NCBI GenBank assembly: GCA_032128395.1
Contig: JAQBGV010000071.1
Location: forward strand, 13,150 to 77,149
DNA: 64,000 nucleotides
Direction of reading: 5' to 3'
Source of the DNA: JAQBGV01 sp032128395
Lineage (GTDB): Bacteria > Planctomycetota > UBA8108 > UBA1146
This document shows, in pieces, positions 7,774-15,838 of the stretch. Numbering within the stretch: the stretch's first letter is position 1; each line of letters starts with the position of its first letter. A program made the translations under genes and the position numbers. The notes beneath the pieces are model-generated. The model worked only from the letters and a program-made list of their open reading frames with translations, had not been told where the DNA came from and ran no database searches.

Positions 7774-9242
7774 TGGACGTTCCGAGGGTTCGCATCGCCC
7801 CCAGCCCGACCGGTGATCCCCACGTCGGCACCGCCTACGTCGCTCTCTTCAACTATGCCTGGGCTCGCCGGCAGGGGGGGCAATTCATCCTCCGCATCGA
7901 TGACACGGACCGGACGCGATACCAGTCCAAGTCCGAGGAGTCGATCTTCCGCGCACTGCGCTGGCTCGGACTCGACTGGGACGAGGGACCCGATGTGGGA
8001 GGGCCCTGCGCTCCCTACCGACAGTCCGAACGGCAGGAGATCTACCAGGAGCGGGTGCGGGAACTGCTCGCGCGGGGTGCCGCGTACCGGTGTTTCTGCA
8101 CCGCGGAGCGCCTCGGAGAGCTGCGCCAGCGGCAAAAGGAGCGGAAGGAGCACCTCGGGTACGACGGTCTCTGCCGAACTCTCGACCCGGAAGAGGCGGC
8201 GCGTCGGGCCGATGTCGAGGGGGAAGTTCATGTCGTGCGCCTCCGCGTCCCATCGGGCGGTTCGACGGTCTTCCGAGACGAGCTCCGGGGCGAGATTACC
8301 GTGGCGAACGCGGAGATCGACGACCAAGTGCTGATGAAATCGGACGGCTTCCCGACCTATCACCTCGCGAACGTGGTCGACGACATCGCCTTCGGGATCA
8401 CCGAGGTCGTCCGGGCGGAGGAGTGGCTGATCTCGACCCCCAAGCACGTCCTGCTCGCGCGGGCATTCGACGCTCCTGTCCCGCGATACTTCCACGTTCC
8501 TCTGCTGCGCAATCGAGATCATTCGAAAATCTCGAAGCGAAAGAACCCGGTCTCGCTCGACTGGTTCCGCTCGGAGGGATACCTCCCTGAGGCCCTTCTC
8601 AACTTCCTTGCGCTGATGGGGTGGGGGACCGGGGACGGCGAGGAGGTCTTCGGCCTCGACCGGTTCGAGCGCGAGTTCCGGCTCGAGGACATCTCCCTCG
8701 GGGCTCCGGTGTTCGACCTCGAGAAGCTCGAGTGGTTGAACGGCCAGTACCTACGAAAGCTGACGGCAGCGGAACTCTACGAACGACTCCGCATCGAGAA
8801 GATGCTTCCCGCCGGTGCGGATGAGGCGGGGCTCGCGCGCATCCTTCCGGTCATCGTCGAACGTCTCCACCGTCTGACGGATGTGGCCGAGATGGCGGGT
8901 TGGTACTTCGGGGAGCCGGCGCACTTTCCGGTCGGAGATCTCTGCCCCCCGAAGCAGCAGCTCGCCGATGCCGCGCCCATCTTGCGCGAGTCGCGAAATG
9001 CCCTCGCTCATCTCGCCCGATTCGACGCGCCGTCGATCGAGACCGCGCTCGAAGATGTCCGGGTCCGGCTCGAGGTGAAGAAGCCGCAACTCTTCATGCC
9101 GATGCGGGTCGCGCTCACCGGTCGAAAAGACTCCCCGGGGATCCACGAGGTGCTCCTCGTCCTCGGTCCCGAGCGCAGCGAGGCGCGTCTCACTGCGGCG
9201 CTCGCTCGGGTGGAAGAGGCGTCGGGCGGAGCTGCTTCGTGA
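7773..9242 (+). CDS. gltX: Glutamyl-tRNA synthetase
   Basis: 489 residues, a class I aminoacyl-tRNA synthetase charging tRNA-Glu (and possibly tRNA-Gln, since non-discriminating forms are common in this lineage). The N-terminus RVRIAPSPTGDPHVGTA carries the HIGH-type signature and KISKRK near residue 251 is the KMSKS loop. FRALRWLGLDWDEGP and KSDGFPTYHLANVVDD are typical active-site stretches, and the anticodon-binding domain is C-terminal. The GTG start at 7773 shares one base with the ribE stop, giving tight coupling. The frame is open far upstream inside ribE, but those residues are a shadow. The end overlaps the next gene as GTGA. Confidence 0.96.
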   Translation: MDVPRVRIAPSPTGDPHVGTAYVALFNYAWARRQGGQFILRIDDTDRTRYQSKSEESIFRALRWLGLDWDEGPDVGGPCAPYRQSERQEIYQERVRELLARGAAYRCFCTAERLGELRQRQKERKEHLGYDGLCRTLDPEEAARRADVEGEVHVVRLRVPSGGSTVFRDELRGEITVANAEIDDQVLMKSDGFPTYHLANVVDDIAFGITEVVRAEEWLISTPKHVLLARAFDAPVPRYFHVPLLRNRDHSKISKRKNPVSLDWFRSEGYLPEALLNFLALMGWGTGDGEEVFGLDRFEREFRLEDISLGAPVFDLEKLEWLNGQYLRKLTAAELYERLRIEKMLPAGADEAGLARILPVIVERLHRLTDVAEMAGWYFGEPAHFPVGDLCPPKQQLADAAPILRESRNALAHLARFDAPSIETALEDVRVRLEVKKPQLFMPMRVALTGRKDSPGIHEVLLVLGPERSEARLTAALARVEEASGGAAS

Positions 9243-10066
9243 CGAGAGGGGCAGGGACGACCGGGGCGGTGCGGCGAGGACTGGCTACGACCGATCGCAT
9301 CGACCTGCACGTTCACAGCAATTTCTCTGACGGGCAGGACTCGCCGGCGACCCTCGCGAACGCTTCGATCGCGGTTCTCTCGATCTGTGACCACGACACA
9401 ATCCGCGCGTACGACCATCTCCCGCCCGATCCCCGCTCACGCATCCTTCCAGGGGTGGAGGTCAGCGCGCGACTCGGCGACGGGGAGATCCATATCCTCG
9501 GCTACTTCCCGGATGGCTTCACGGATAGCTTCCGATCGTGGATCGCGGAGCGGGAGGAGGATCGCCGCACTCGGATCCGCGCCGGAGTCTCGGCGCTCCG
9601 CAATGCAGGGATCCCGGTCCGCTGGGCTGCGCTCGATGCGGAGGTGGGACAGGCGGTCCCCTGTCGTTCGCATGTCGCTCGCTGCCTGATCCAGATCGGC
9701 TGGCCGCGGAACCCGGAACGGCTCTATTCCGGATTCATGAACCGAGATCGTTTTCGAACCGCGACGATCTCGACCGCGGCCGTGATCGACGGGATCCTCT
9801 CCGCCGGCGGGCTTCCCTGCTGGGCGCACCCCGAAGAAGAGGCGATCGCGAAGCACGGAACGCGACTGGTGGGGGAAGGATTGCGCGGGATCGAGGCGCA
9901 CTCCCCCGCCGTGCGGGGGACGAGGCGAGCCGCCGCACTCGCTCTTGCGACCGAGAACGGGCTCCTCGTCTCGGGGGGGACCGACTACCACGGAGGGCGA
10001 AAGCGCCGGGTCGGGTGGTACCGGGTGACGGTGGGGGACGTGGCTCGGGAGCTGCTCCCGAGCTGA
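9239..10066 (+). CDS. PHP-domain metal-dependent phosphoesterase (TrpH/YciV type)
   Basis: 275 residues. The PHP metal-site motifs are present in order: HVHSNFSDG near residue 23, CDHDT near 50, a Glu in PGVEVSA, H in SHVAR, HPEE near 196 and GTDYHG near 247. This arrangement fits the YciV/RNase AM-like group, whose members act as 3',5'-nucleoside bisphosphate phosphatases or 5'-3' exoribonucleases; the exact substrate cannot be read from sequence. The GTG at 9239 overlaps the gltX stop (GTGA). The start at 9239 leaves a short basic leader before the domain, and a GTG a few codons downstream is an alternative. It converges on rho. Confidence 0.85.
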   Translation: MTRGAGTTGAVRRGLATTDRIDLHVHSNFSDGQDSPATLANASIAVLSICDHDTIRAYDHLPPDPRSRILPGVEVSARLGDGEIHILGYFPDGFTDSFRSWIAEREEDRRTRIRAGVSALRNAGIPVRWAALDAEVGQAVPCRSHVARCLIQIGWPRNPERLYSGFMNRDRFRTATISTAAVIDGILSAGGLPCWAHPEEEAIAKHGTRLVGEGLRGIEAHSPAVRGTRRAAALALATENGLLVSGGTDYHGGRKRRVGWYRVTVGDVARELLPS

Positions 10067-10095
10067 ACCCCTCGCCCGAGCTTCTCGCGCCGCGG

Positions 10096-11805
10096 CTACG
10101 ACTTCAACGAGTACAAGAACTTGGCGTTGTCCTCGAAGGAACCGACGCGTTCGCTGAGGAGCTCCATCCCTTCGATCGGATTCACGTTCGTCAGGACGCG
10201 GCGGAGCTTCCAGATCTGATCGATCTCATCGGACGTGTAGAGCTTCTCTTCCTTTCGGGTCCCGGAGAGCGTGACATCGATCGCGGGGTAGACCCGGTGG
10301 TCGGCGAGCTTGCGCGACAGCACCAGTTCCATGTTCCCGGTCCCCTTGAACTCTTCGAAGATCACTTCGTCCATCCGGCTGCCGGTCTCGATCAGCGCGG
10401 TGGCGATGATCGTCAGGCTTCCGTGGTTCTCGATGTTGCGCGCCGCCCCGAAAATCGCCTTCGGCTTCTCGAGGGTCTTCGCATCGACCCCTCCGGAGAG
10501 CGTACGTCCACTGTGGGCGGTCTCGAGGTTGAATGCTCGTCCGAGGCGGGTGAGGGAATCGAGCAGCAGCACCACATCGCAGCTCGACTCCAAGAGCCGA
10601 TGGCAGCGGTTGAGCACCATCTCCGCGACACGGACGTGACACTTGGAATTCTCGTCCGAGCTCGAGGCGTACACCTCTGCCCGAACGCTTCGCTTCCAGT
10701 CGGTGACCTCCTCGGGACGCTCATCGACGAGCAGGACGATGACGGCGATATCCGGGTAGGTGGCGGTGATCGATTGGGCCATCTTCTGTAGGAGCACGGT
10801 CTTCCCGGTGCGCGGGGGAGCGACGATCAAAGCGCGTTGACCGCGCCCGATCGGAGCGATCAGATCGACGAGTCGCATGCTCAGATCGCCGGTCGCGCCG
10901 AGGTGGAAGCGCTCCGTCGGATCGATGCTGGTCAGGTCCTTGTAGAACGGGCGACGAGGAACCACGGTCGGTGGATCTCCATCGACGGTGTGGATCTCTT
11001 GGAGAGATGGTCCTCGGCCCTGCGGGGCGCGATGCCCACCGGTCGCCCCGACGATGTAGTGGCCGGTGCGGAGCTTGAAGCGCTGCACGAGGTGCTTTCC
11101 GACATGGACGTCTGTCGGTTGGATCCGACAGCTCTTCTGGGGATCCCGGAGGAACCCGAATCCCTGGTTCCCCACCTCGAGGATGCCGCGGACAAGCTCT
11201 CGCTTCTGCCGCTCAGCACTGTTCGAGTCGCTTTCCTTGCGTTCGTCGGTGGGTCGATCGGAACTCGGTCGCGCGGTGCCCGATTGCCGGCCGGGCCGGC
11301 TGGTACCGTGTTGCCGGGTGGGACTTTGTCGTCGATTCGCACCCTGCGGTCGGCTGGCACCCTGCGGCCGGCTGGCACCCTGCGGTCGGCCGGCACCCTG
11401 CGGTCGGCCGGCACCCTGCGGTCGGCCGGCACCCTGCTGCTTGCCGGAACCCTGCTGCCTGCCGGTACCCTGCTGCTGGCCACCGCGGCGATCGCCTCCG
11501 CCGGAGCGGGGCTGGTCGGTTCGAGGGGAAGGTGCTCCGGATCGTCCCTTCGGACGGCGCCGCCCTCCGCGACGGTCATCGTTGCCGCTCCCGCCGGCCC
11601 CGCTACCCGCCCGGGACCCACCCCGAGCACCGGTGCCGCTGGACCCGTTCGCCCCACTCGGGGCGCCGCTGCCGAAATCGCTGCGGTTCCCGTCTACATT
11701 CGGCGGGTCGTTGCCCTCCCGCTTGGGGCCGGGGCCTCCGCGACGAGAGCCGGAATCGGGACCGGAGCGACCGTTCGGTGAGTCACCCGTGTTCTGCGAA
11801 TTCAA
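10096..11805 (-). CDS. rho: Transcription termination factor Rho with long disordered N-terminus
   Basis: 569 residues. The C-terminal 380 residues are a standard Rho: an RNA-binding OB-fold (GILEVGNQGFGFLRDP), Walker A APPRTGKT near residue 330, Walker B VVLLLDSLTRLGRA, the R-loop region SGGVDAKTLEKPK and the C-terminal ELLSERV. The first about 185 residues are low-complexity, rich in Gly, Arg, Gln, Ser and Pro, with eight hexapeptide repeats of the type GAGRPQ. I see no Rho_N helical domain, only this disordered region. The start is the TTG at 11803-11805, with AGGAG (11815-11819) upstream at 9 nt. Rho is an RNA helicase that ends transcription. Insertions rich in Arg and Gly may add RNA binding or condensate formation, which is inference. 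Confidence 0.95.
   Translation of the reverse strand: MNSQNTGDSPNGRSGPDSGSRRGGPGPKREGNDPPNVDGNRSDFGSGAPSGANGSSGTGARGGSRAGSGAGGSGNDDRRGGRRRPKGRSGAPSPRTDQPRSGGGDRRGGQQQGTGRQQGSGKQQGAGRPQGAGRPQGAGRPQGASRPQGASRPQGANRRQSPTRQHGTSRPGRQSGTARPSSDRPTDERKESDSNSAERQKRELVRGILEVGNQGFGFLRDPQKSCRIQPTDVHVGKHLVQRFKLRTGHYIVGATGGHRAPQGRGPSLQEIHTVDGDPPTVVPRRPFYKDLTSIDPTERFHLGATGDLSMRLVDLIAPIGRGQRALIVAPPRTGKTVLLQKMAQSITATYPDIAVIVLLVDERPEEVTDWKRSVRAEVYASSSDENSKCHVRVAEMVLNRCHRLLESSCDVVLLLDSLTRLGRAFNLETAHSGRTLSGGVDAKTLEKPKAIFGAARNIENHGSLTIIATALIETGSRMDEVIFEEFKGTGNMELVLSRKLADHRVYPAIDVTLSGTRKEEKLYTSDEIDQIWKLRRVLTNVNPIEGMELLSERVGSFEDNAKFLYSLKS
11339..11482 (-). repeat. 18-bp coding repeat in rho, eight units
   Basis: Eight in-frame 18-bp units, on the plus strand of the type GCACCCTGCGGTCGGCCG. 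Units at 11375-11392, 11393-11410 and 11411-11428 are identical or nearly so; those at 11429-11482 are diverged. They encode hexapeptides such as GAGRPQ, GSGKQQ and GTGRQQ. The near-identity of the central units suggests recent expansion by slippage, so copy number may vary between strains. Confidence 0.9.
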
Positions 11806-11968
11806 ATCGAGACACTCCTAGAAATTCTTCGCCTGGCAAACTCCTCGACTCGACCATCGAGCCTCTTGGAGCAAGTCAGGTCACACATCCCCAAATCGCG
11901 CGGTTCACATGGCTGGGGAATCGCTTGGGGTGCGTTGAGCGAGCGGTTCTCTTTCGGGACGGCCCATT

Positions 11969-12007
11969 CCGTGGAGATCAGCTTCGAAGCTGAATTGCAC
12001 TCCACGG
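11969..12007 (-). promoter_or_regulatory. Nested inverted repeat in the rho leader
   Basis: The outer arms CCGTGGAG (11969-11976) and CTCCACGG (12000-12007) pair exactly. Inside is a perfect 16-bp palindrome TCAGCTTCGAAGCTGA (11978-11993), offset by 1 and 6 nt. As RNA it would form an 8-bp stem, an asymmetric internal loop, a 6-bp stem and a TCGA tetraloop. It lies about 165 nt upstream of the rho start. It could be a leader structure for rho autoregulation or a protein-binding palindrome; both are inference. Confidence 0.6.
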
Positions 12008-12029
12008 ATCGAGAATCGGAACGGGCCGC

Positions 12030-12047
12030 GCGGCGGGCTCCCGCCGC
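12030..12047 (-). promoter_or_regulatory. GC-rich perfect hairpin in the rho leader
   Basis: Arms GCGGCGGG (12030-12037) and CCCGCCGC (12040-12047) are exact complements with a 2-nt spacer, so the practical stem is 7 bp with a 4-nt loop. It sits 22 nt from the nested repeat at 11969-12007, on the promoter-distal side for aroDE and the upstream side for rho. No U-run follows on either strand. Confidence 0.5.
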
Positions 12048-12232
12048 TGCAATCGGGTTGTTGGACGAACCGGAGCGAGTTCTAGCCACTCCGAGTCTTC
12101 GACCCTACATCTGCCAATTCATCTCCTCTCGACCCTCCCACGAGGGTCGCAGTGGACGAACGGCACGGGATCGACCGCTCTCGCGATCACTGCATTCCAT
12201 CTCGCAGCATTCGAAACGCCGGTTCTCGAATC

Positions 12233-12290
12233 GTTTCCGCTTCGAGAGTGTTTCCGCTTCGAGAGTCGAGAGTGTTTCCTCTTCGAGAGT
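12233..12290. repeat. 17-bp tandem repeat, three copies plus a 7-bp partial
   Basis: GTTTCCGCTTCGAGAGT occurs at 12233-12249 and 12250-12266. A 7-bp tail copy CGAGAGT follows at 12267-12273, then a one-mismatch copy at 12274-12290. It is in the rho-aroDE gap and no gene covers it. Confidence 0.85.
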
Positions 12291-12470
12291 GCAGTGCCCA
12301 CGATCCAGGCAGCCAGCCGGGGAGAGCGGGGACGTGTCGGCGAACGACAACCGAGAAGGGGGAGATTCGCGAGAAACGCAATCCCCGCCTCGCCGGACTC
12401 GGGGTCGAGGGATCGGCAGGGTGAGAGCCCCGCCGGAAGTGATCGATCCCCGAAGCCAAGGAAATGCCGC

Positions 12471-12517
12471 GTCACAGAGACGCTACATCACCGAGACGCT
12501 AGGTCACAGAGACGCAA
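12471..12517. repeat. Degenerate 15-17-bp repeat, three copies
   Basis: GTCACAGAGACGCTA (12471-12485), a variant beginning CATCACCGAGACGCTAG (12486-12502) and GTCACAGAGACGCAA (12503-12517) lie head to tail. The core is CAC(A/C)GAGACGC. It is the second repeat type in the same gap. Confidence 0.7.
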
Positions 12518-12721
12518 CAGGACGTCAAGGGCCGCTATCGCAGAAAGACGCCGCTTTCACAGAAAACCGCGATCACGAGCAACAGAGTGGGGCGGGTCGC
12601 CTCGACCCTGTTCCTGCGCCGGATTATAACGATGATCGGCATCGGGCCAAGGAAATCCTCACCCCCAGCCTGAGACTCCCGTGCCGGGGGCCATCTCCCG
12701 GCGAGCTTCCCGGAGGAGGCG

Positions 12722-14146
12722 ATGAATTTCGACCCCCCCTGGGTGACGGTCCTGCCGTCCCCGGACTCGCTGAATCAGTTCCTCTCCGACCCCGACGAGC
12801 GGGGTGCGGCGGGAGGGGTCGAGCTACGGCTCGATCTCTGGCCCGAGCCCCCCAGCTGGGGAACTCTCGCCGGAATCCCCGTCCCCGTGATCGTCACCTG
12901 GAAACGCGCCGATCACCGAGAGCCGGAGCGCCTTCGGTATCTCCGTGAGCTTCTCTCGGGGAAGGGCGGGGAGCTCTGGCTCGACTTCGACGCCGAGGAT
13001 CCGCCTGTCCAGCGCGGTCTCTCGCTCACCGTACCGCGCCCCCCCGGAGTCCGCATCTTGCTGAGCAGGCACCTCACTCGATCGATGACGGACGCCGCAC
13101 TCCGCGGGGCCGGGCGGGACCTTCTCCGTCCCGGGGTCGACGCCGTGAAGCTGGTCCTCGCCGATTCGGGTGCAGCGGGCACCGCTCAGGCGCTGCGCCT
13201 CGCCACCGAGCTCGCCTCGGACGGGCGCCCCATCATCATCTTCTGCGCTGGGATCGAAGGTACCGCCTCCCGGCTGATCGCAGTCTCTCAGGGGCAACCG
13301 TGGGGCTACGGTCGACTGCGACAGGGCCCCTCGGTGGCGGCGGGGCAGCCGGCGGTCGCAGACATCCAGTCGCGGTACGGTGGGGGACTCCGCTCGGGTG
13401 AACCCTTCTTCGCGGTGATCGGGCGCGATGTCTCTCGCTCCCTCTCCCCGGGTTTTCACCATCGCGCGCTCGCCAAGACGAAGCGACGGGAGCGGTGGGC
13501 CGACCTCTCGCTCGATGATCCCGAAGCACTCCTAGAGCCCCATCTCTTGCCGCCGCTCCCACCCGACGCGCTCGCGGTGACCGCACCCTTCAAGCTCTGG
13601 GCGCGACGCCAGGGCCGAGCCGGAGCTCCCGGAGAGGAGCGGCATCCCGCTTGGAACACGCTGCTCCGCGGGGAGCGCGGATTCACGGGATGGAATACCG
13701 ATGTCCCAGCCCTGATCGAAAGACTCGATTCGAGTGCAGCCGCGAGCGATGCACCGACCCTGATCCTCGGCGCGGGCGGTACCGCACAGCCGATCGCTCT
13801 CGAGCTCTCCCGGCGAGGTACACCGGTGTGGATCCTGCGAAGGGGAACGGGACCGCTGCCGCCTGCGCTCGCCGAGGCGTACGTGGTCGAGGTCGGTCCC
13901 GATGCGATCGCGGACGCGACGATCCTGATCAACGCCACCGGCGCCGGCGCGACCGACGCGGATCGCCTCTCCTGGCCGATCGAGGACTTTCGAGGCGAGC
14001 TCGCCATCGAATACTGCTACGCGCCTCGGGTGACCGACTTCCTGCACCGAGCGACGGCCGCCGGGGCGAGCGCGATCGACGGGGTGGAACTCTTCGCAGC
14101 CCAAGCGCGAAGGCAGGCCGAGATCCTCTCTCCGGCATCCGGATGA
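12722..14146 (+). CDS. aroDE: Fused 3-dehydroquinate dehydratase (type I) / shikimate dehydrogenase
   Basis: 474 residues catalysing steps three and four of the shikimate pathway. The N-terminal half is a type I dehydroquinase: ELRLDLW (substrate Glu/Arg), LSRHLT with the catalytic His near residue 115 and AVKLVLA with the Schiff-base Lys near 142. From about residue 228 it is shikimate dehydrogenase: GRDVSRSLSP, VTAPFK with the catalytic Lys near 290, GWNTD with the catalytic Asp near 325, the NADP-loop GAGGTAQ near 350 and the C-terminal GVELFAAQA. ATG 12722 follows GGAGGAGG. The same fusion is known in plants, chlamydiae and planctomycetes. It is the first gene of a coupled four-gene operon. 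Confidence 0.95.
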   Translation: MNFDPPWVTVLPSPDSLNQFLSDPDERGAAGGVELRLDLWPEPPSWGTLAGIPVPVIVTWKRADHREPERLRYLRELLSGKGGELWLDFDAEDPPVQRGLSLTVPRPPGVRILLSRHLTRSMTDAALRGAGRDLLRPGVDAVKLVLADSGAAGTAQALRLATELASDGRPIIIFCAGIEGTASRLIAVSQGQPWGYGRLRQGPSVAAGQPAVADIQSRYGGGLRSGEPFFAVIGRDVSRSLSPGFHHRALAKTKRRERWADLSLDDPEALLEPHLLPPLPPDALAVTAPFKLWARRQGRAGAPGEERHPAWNTLLRGERGFTGWNTDVPALIERLDSSAAASDAPTLILGAGGTAQPIALELSRRGTPVWILRRGTGPLPPALAEAYVVEVGPDAIADATILINATGAGATDADRLSWPIEDFRGELAIEYCYAPRVTDFLHRATAAGASAIDGVELFAAQARRQAEILSPASG

Positions 14147-14223
14147 CGGAGAGCGAAGCGCAGCGGATCGCCGAAGAGGCGCTCATCGAGCTCCTGCGTA
14201 ACCGGCCCGAGGGGGTCGAGTGA
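14143..14223 (+). CDS. 26-residue mini-ORF coupled between aroDE and the ATP-grasp gene
   Basis: It encodes MTESEAQRIAEEALIELLRN followed by RPEGVE: acidic, predicted to be one amphipathic helix with a C-terminal Glu. Its ATG overlaps the aroDE stop (ATGA, 14143-14146) and its stop overlaps the next GTG (GTGA, 14220-14223), so ribosomes could pass from one gene to the next. I recognise no family. It may be a real small protein, perhaps a substrate or regulator of the neighbouring ATP-grasp enzyme, or simply a coupling leader that keeps the downstream gene translated. The short length makes chance a serious alternative. Confidence 0.4.
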   Translation: MTESEAQRIAEEALIELLRNRPEGVE

Positions 14224-15086
14224 CGAGCGGGGGGAGAAGGCGAATCGGGCTCGTCACGTGCCGGGGCCTTCCCGAACCGGACCCGGATCAAGAGCTGCTG
14301 ATCGCGGCCCTCATCGAGGCGGGGGCCGAGCCAGGGCTGCTCGCCTGGGATGATCCGGAGGCGCGGCCCGCTTCCTTCGATGTCTGCGTCCTTCGCTCCT
14401 GCTGGAACTACATGGAGCGTCCCGCGGCTTTCGAAGAGTGGCTCTCGCGTGCCGCGGCCGAGAGTTCGCTCTGGAACCCCTTGCCGATCCTTCGGTGGAA
14501 TCTGAGAAAGACCTATCTTCGGCAGCTCGAACGACAGGGAATCCCGACGATTCCCACCCGCTGGGTGGAACGCGGCACGGCGGTCGACCTCGCTCGCGTC
14601 ATCGAGGGAACCGACTGGCCCGAGATCGTGATCAAGCCGATCGTCTCCGCCGGCTCCTACCAGACGCGGAGATTCATGACCTCCGATCTGGATGAGGCCT
14701 GCGCGTTCCTCGCCGCGGGGGTGCTCGAGCGCGGCTGGATGGTGCAGTGCTATCTCCCTATGGTGGAGGAGCACGGAGAGCGCGCGATCGTGGTGATCGA
14801 TGGAGAGATCACGCACTCGGTGCGCAAGTCGCCACGGTTCGCCGGCGACGCGGAGCGAGTCTCCGACGCGATCGACCCGTCCCCGGACGAACGGATGTTC
14901 GCCGGGCGGGTGCTCGACGCGGTAGGGGAGTCGCTCCTCTATGGCCGCGTCGACGTGATTCGGGATGGAGATGGGTCCCCTCGACTCGCCGAGCTCGAGT
15001 TGTTGGAGCCCAGTCTGTACCTCCGGCAGTTCCCCCCGGCACTGGATCGTTTCGTCGCTGCGATCCTGGCGCGCATCCCGCAGTGA
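14220..15086 (+). CDS. ATP-grasp protein, RimK/glutathione-synthetase-like
   Basis: 288 residues of ATP-grasp fold, the family that joins a carboxylate to an amine or thiol through an acylphosphate. Visible features are the N-terminal pre-ATP-grasp segment, WNLRKTYLRQLERQGIPTIPT, the ATP-binding Lys in EIVIKPIVSAGS near residue 140, a Gly-rich loop, VVIDGEITHSVRK, and the metal-binding RVDVIRD...LAELELLEPSLYL near the C-terminus. The substrate is unknown. The GTG at 14220 overlaps the mini-ORF stop and its own stop overlaps the SDR start. The operon with shikimate enzymes does not by itself define the reaction. Confidence 0.8.
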   Translation: MTSGGRRRIGLVTCRGLPEPDPDQELLIAALIEAGAEPGLLAWDDPEARPASFDVCVLRSCWNYMERPAAFEEWLSRAAAESSLWNPLPILRWNLRKTYLRQLERQGIPTIPTRWVERGTAVDLARVIEGTDWPEIVIKPIVSAGSYQTRRFMTSDLDEACAFLAAGVLERGWMVQCYLPMVEEHGERAIVVIDGEITHSVRKSPRFAGDAERVSDAIDPSPDERMFAGRVLDAVGESLLYGRVDVIRDGDGSPRLAELELLEPSLYLRQFPPALDRFVAAILARIPQ

Positions 15087-15838
15087 GTGACGACACCCCC
15101 GTCCCGATCCCCGCTGTCCCGATCCTCGTCATCGGCTGCTCCGACGGAATCGGGCTGGCGGCGGTGAAGATGCTCCTGGATCGGAATGAAGAGGTCATCG
15201 GGGTCAGTCGCAGTGCGGTGGAGATCGAGCATCCTCGGTACCGGCACTTCGTTCTCGACGTGACGAGCCCGGAGTACCCCGAGCTCCTCCAGTTGATCCT
15301 CGCGGAACAGCCAGACCTTCGAACCGTCGTTCACTGCGCCGGAGTCGGAAGCGGGTTCGATCCGCGGGACTTCTCCGGAGAACTCGCCTGCTTCCGAACG
15401 AATCTCCACTCCGTCGCAGAGACCGCGGCCGCGTTCGTCCCGGCTTGGATCCAGGGTGGCCGCGGGGGGCATCTCGTCGCACTTTCGAGCCTCGCGGACC
15501 ATCTGATCATCTCGGACTCCCCGAGCTACTCCGCGTCGAAGGCGGGCCTGAGTTCGTATCTTCGGGGCCTCGGACTGGCATTGCGGGTCGAGGGTATCGC
15601 GATCACGAACGTACGCTTCGGATTCGTCGACACGAAGATGGGGAAGGCGAAAGTGCGCCCGTTCCTGATCACGGCGGAGCGCGCAGCCCGGGTGGTCCTC
15701 CGCTCCCTCGAGACCCGGGTTCCCGTCGTGAGCTACCCATGGGCCGCCTCCTGGGGTTCGGCGGCTGTCCATTCCTTCCAGGGGATCGCTCTTCGGATCG
15801 GGGGGCTAGTTCGGCGGGGGCCGCCACGCGGAGGCTGA
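15083..15838 (+). CDS. Short-chain dehydrogenase/reductase
   Basis: 251 residues with a Rossmann fold. The nucleotide loop is VIGCSDGIGLAAV (about residues 13-25), equivalent to TGxxxGIG with the first Gly retained and an unusual Cys-Ser. VVHCAGVG is the NAG-type motif. The catalytic Ser is in VALSSLADH and the Tyr-Lys pair in YSASKAGL near residue 150. ITNVRFGFVDTKM is the usual segment after the active site. GTG 15083 overlaps the ATP-grasp stop as GTGA. It is the last gene of the operon. Substrate unknown. Confidence 0.85.
   Translation: MSDDTPVPIPAVPILVIGCSDGIGLAAVKMLLDRNEEVIGVSRSAVEIEHPRYRHFVLDVTSPEYPELLQLILAEQPDLRTVVHCAGVGSGFDPRDFSGELACFRTNLHSVAETAAAFVPAWIQGGRGGHLVALSSLADHLIISDSPSYSASKAGLSSYLRGLGLALRVEGIAITNVRFGFVDTKMGKAKVRPFLITAERAARVVLRSLETRVPVVSYPWAASWGSAAVHSFQGIALRIGGLVRRGPPRGG

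Larger units (their letters stand above)
11806..12721. other. 916-nt intergenic region between rho and aroDE
   Basis: This long gap separates divergent rho (minus) and aroDE (plus). It contains, from the rho side, a nested inverted repeat (11969-12007), a GC hairpin (12030-12047), a 17-bp tandem repeat (12233-12290), a 16-bp-type repeat (12471-12517) and the aroDE Shine-Dalgarno just before 12722. A long open frame on the plus strand (from 11866) runs into aroDE but has no family features and a composition unlike the neighbouring genes. The region is probably a long rho leader plus two promoters. No known RNA family is recognised. Confidence 0.55.

Noticed and set aside
11339..11482. CRISPR array suggested by regularly spaced repeats.
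   Set aside because: The units are 18 bp, contiguous with no spacers and in frame within rho; the other repeats in the window are also spacerless.
11866..12948. Plus-strand open frame in the rho-aroDE gap running into aroDE.
   Set aside because: No family features, repeats in its middle, overlap with the well-supported aroDE start and poor composition; better explained as leader sequence.
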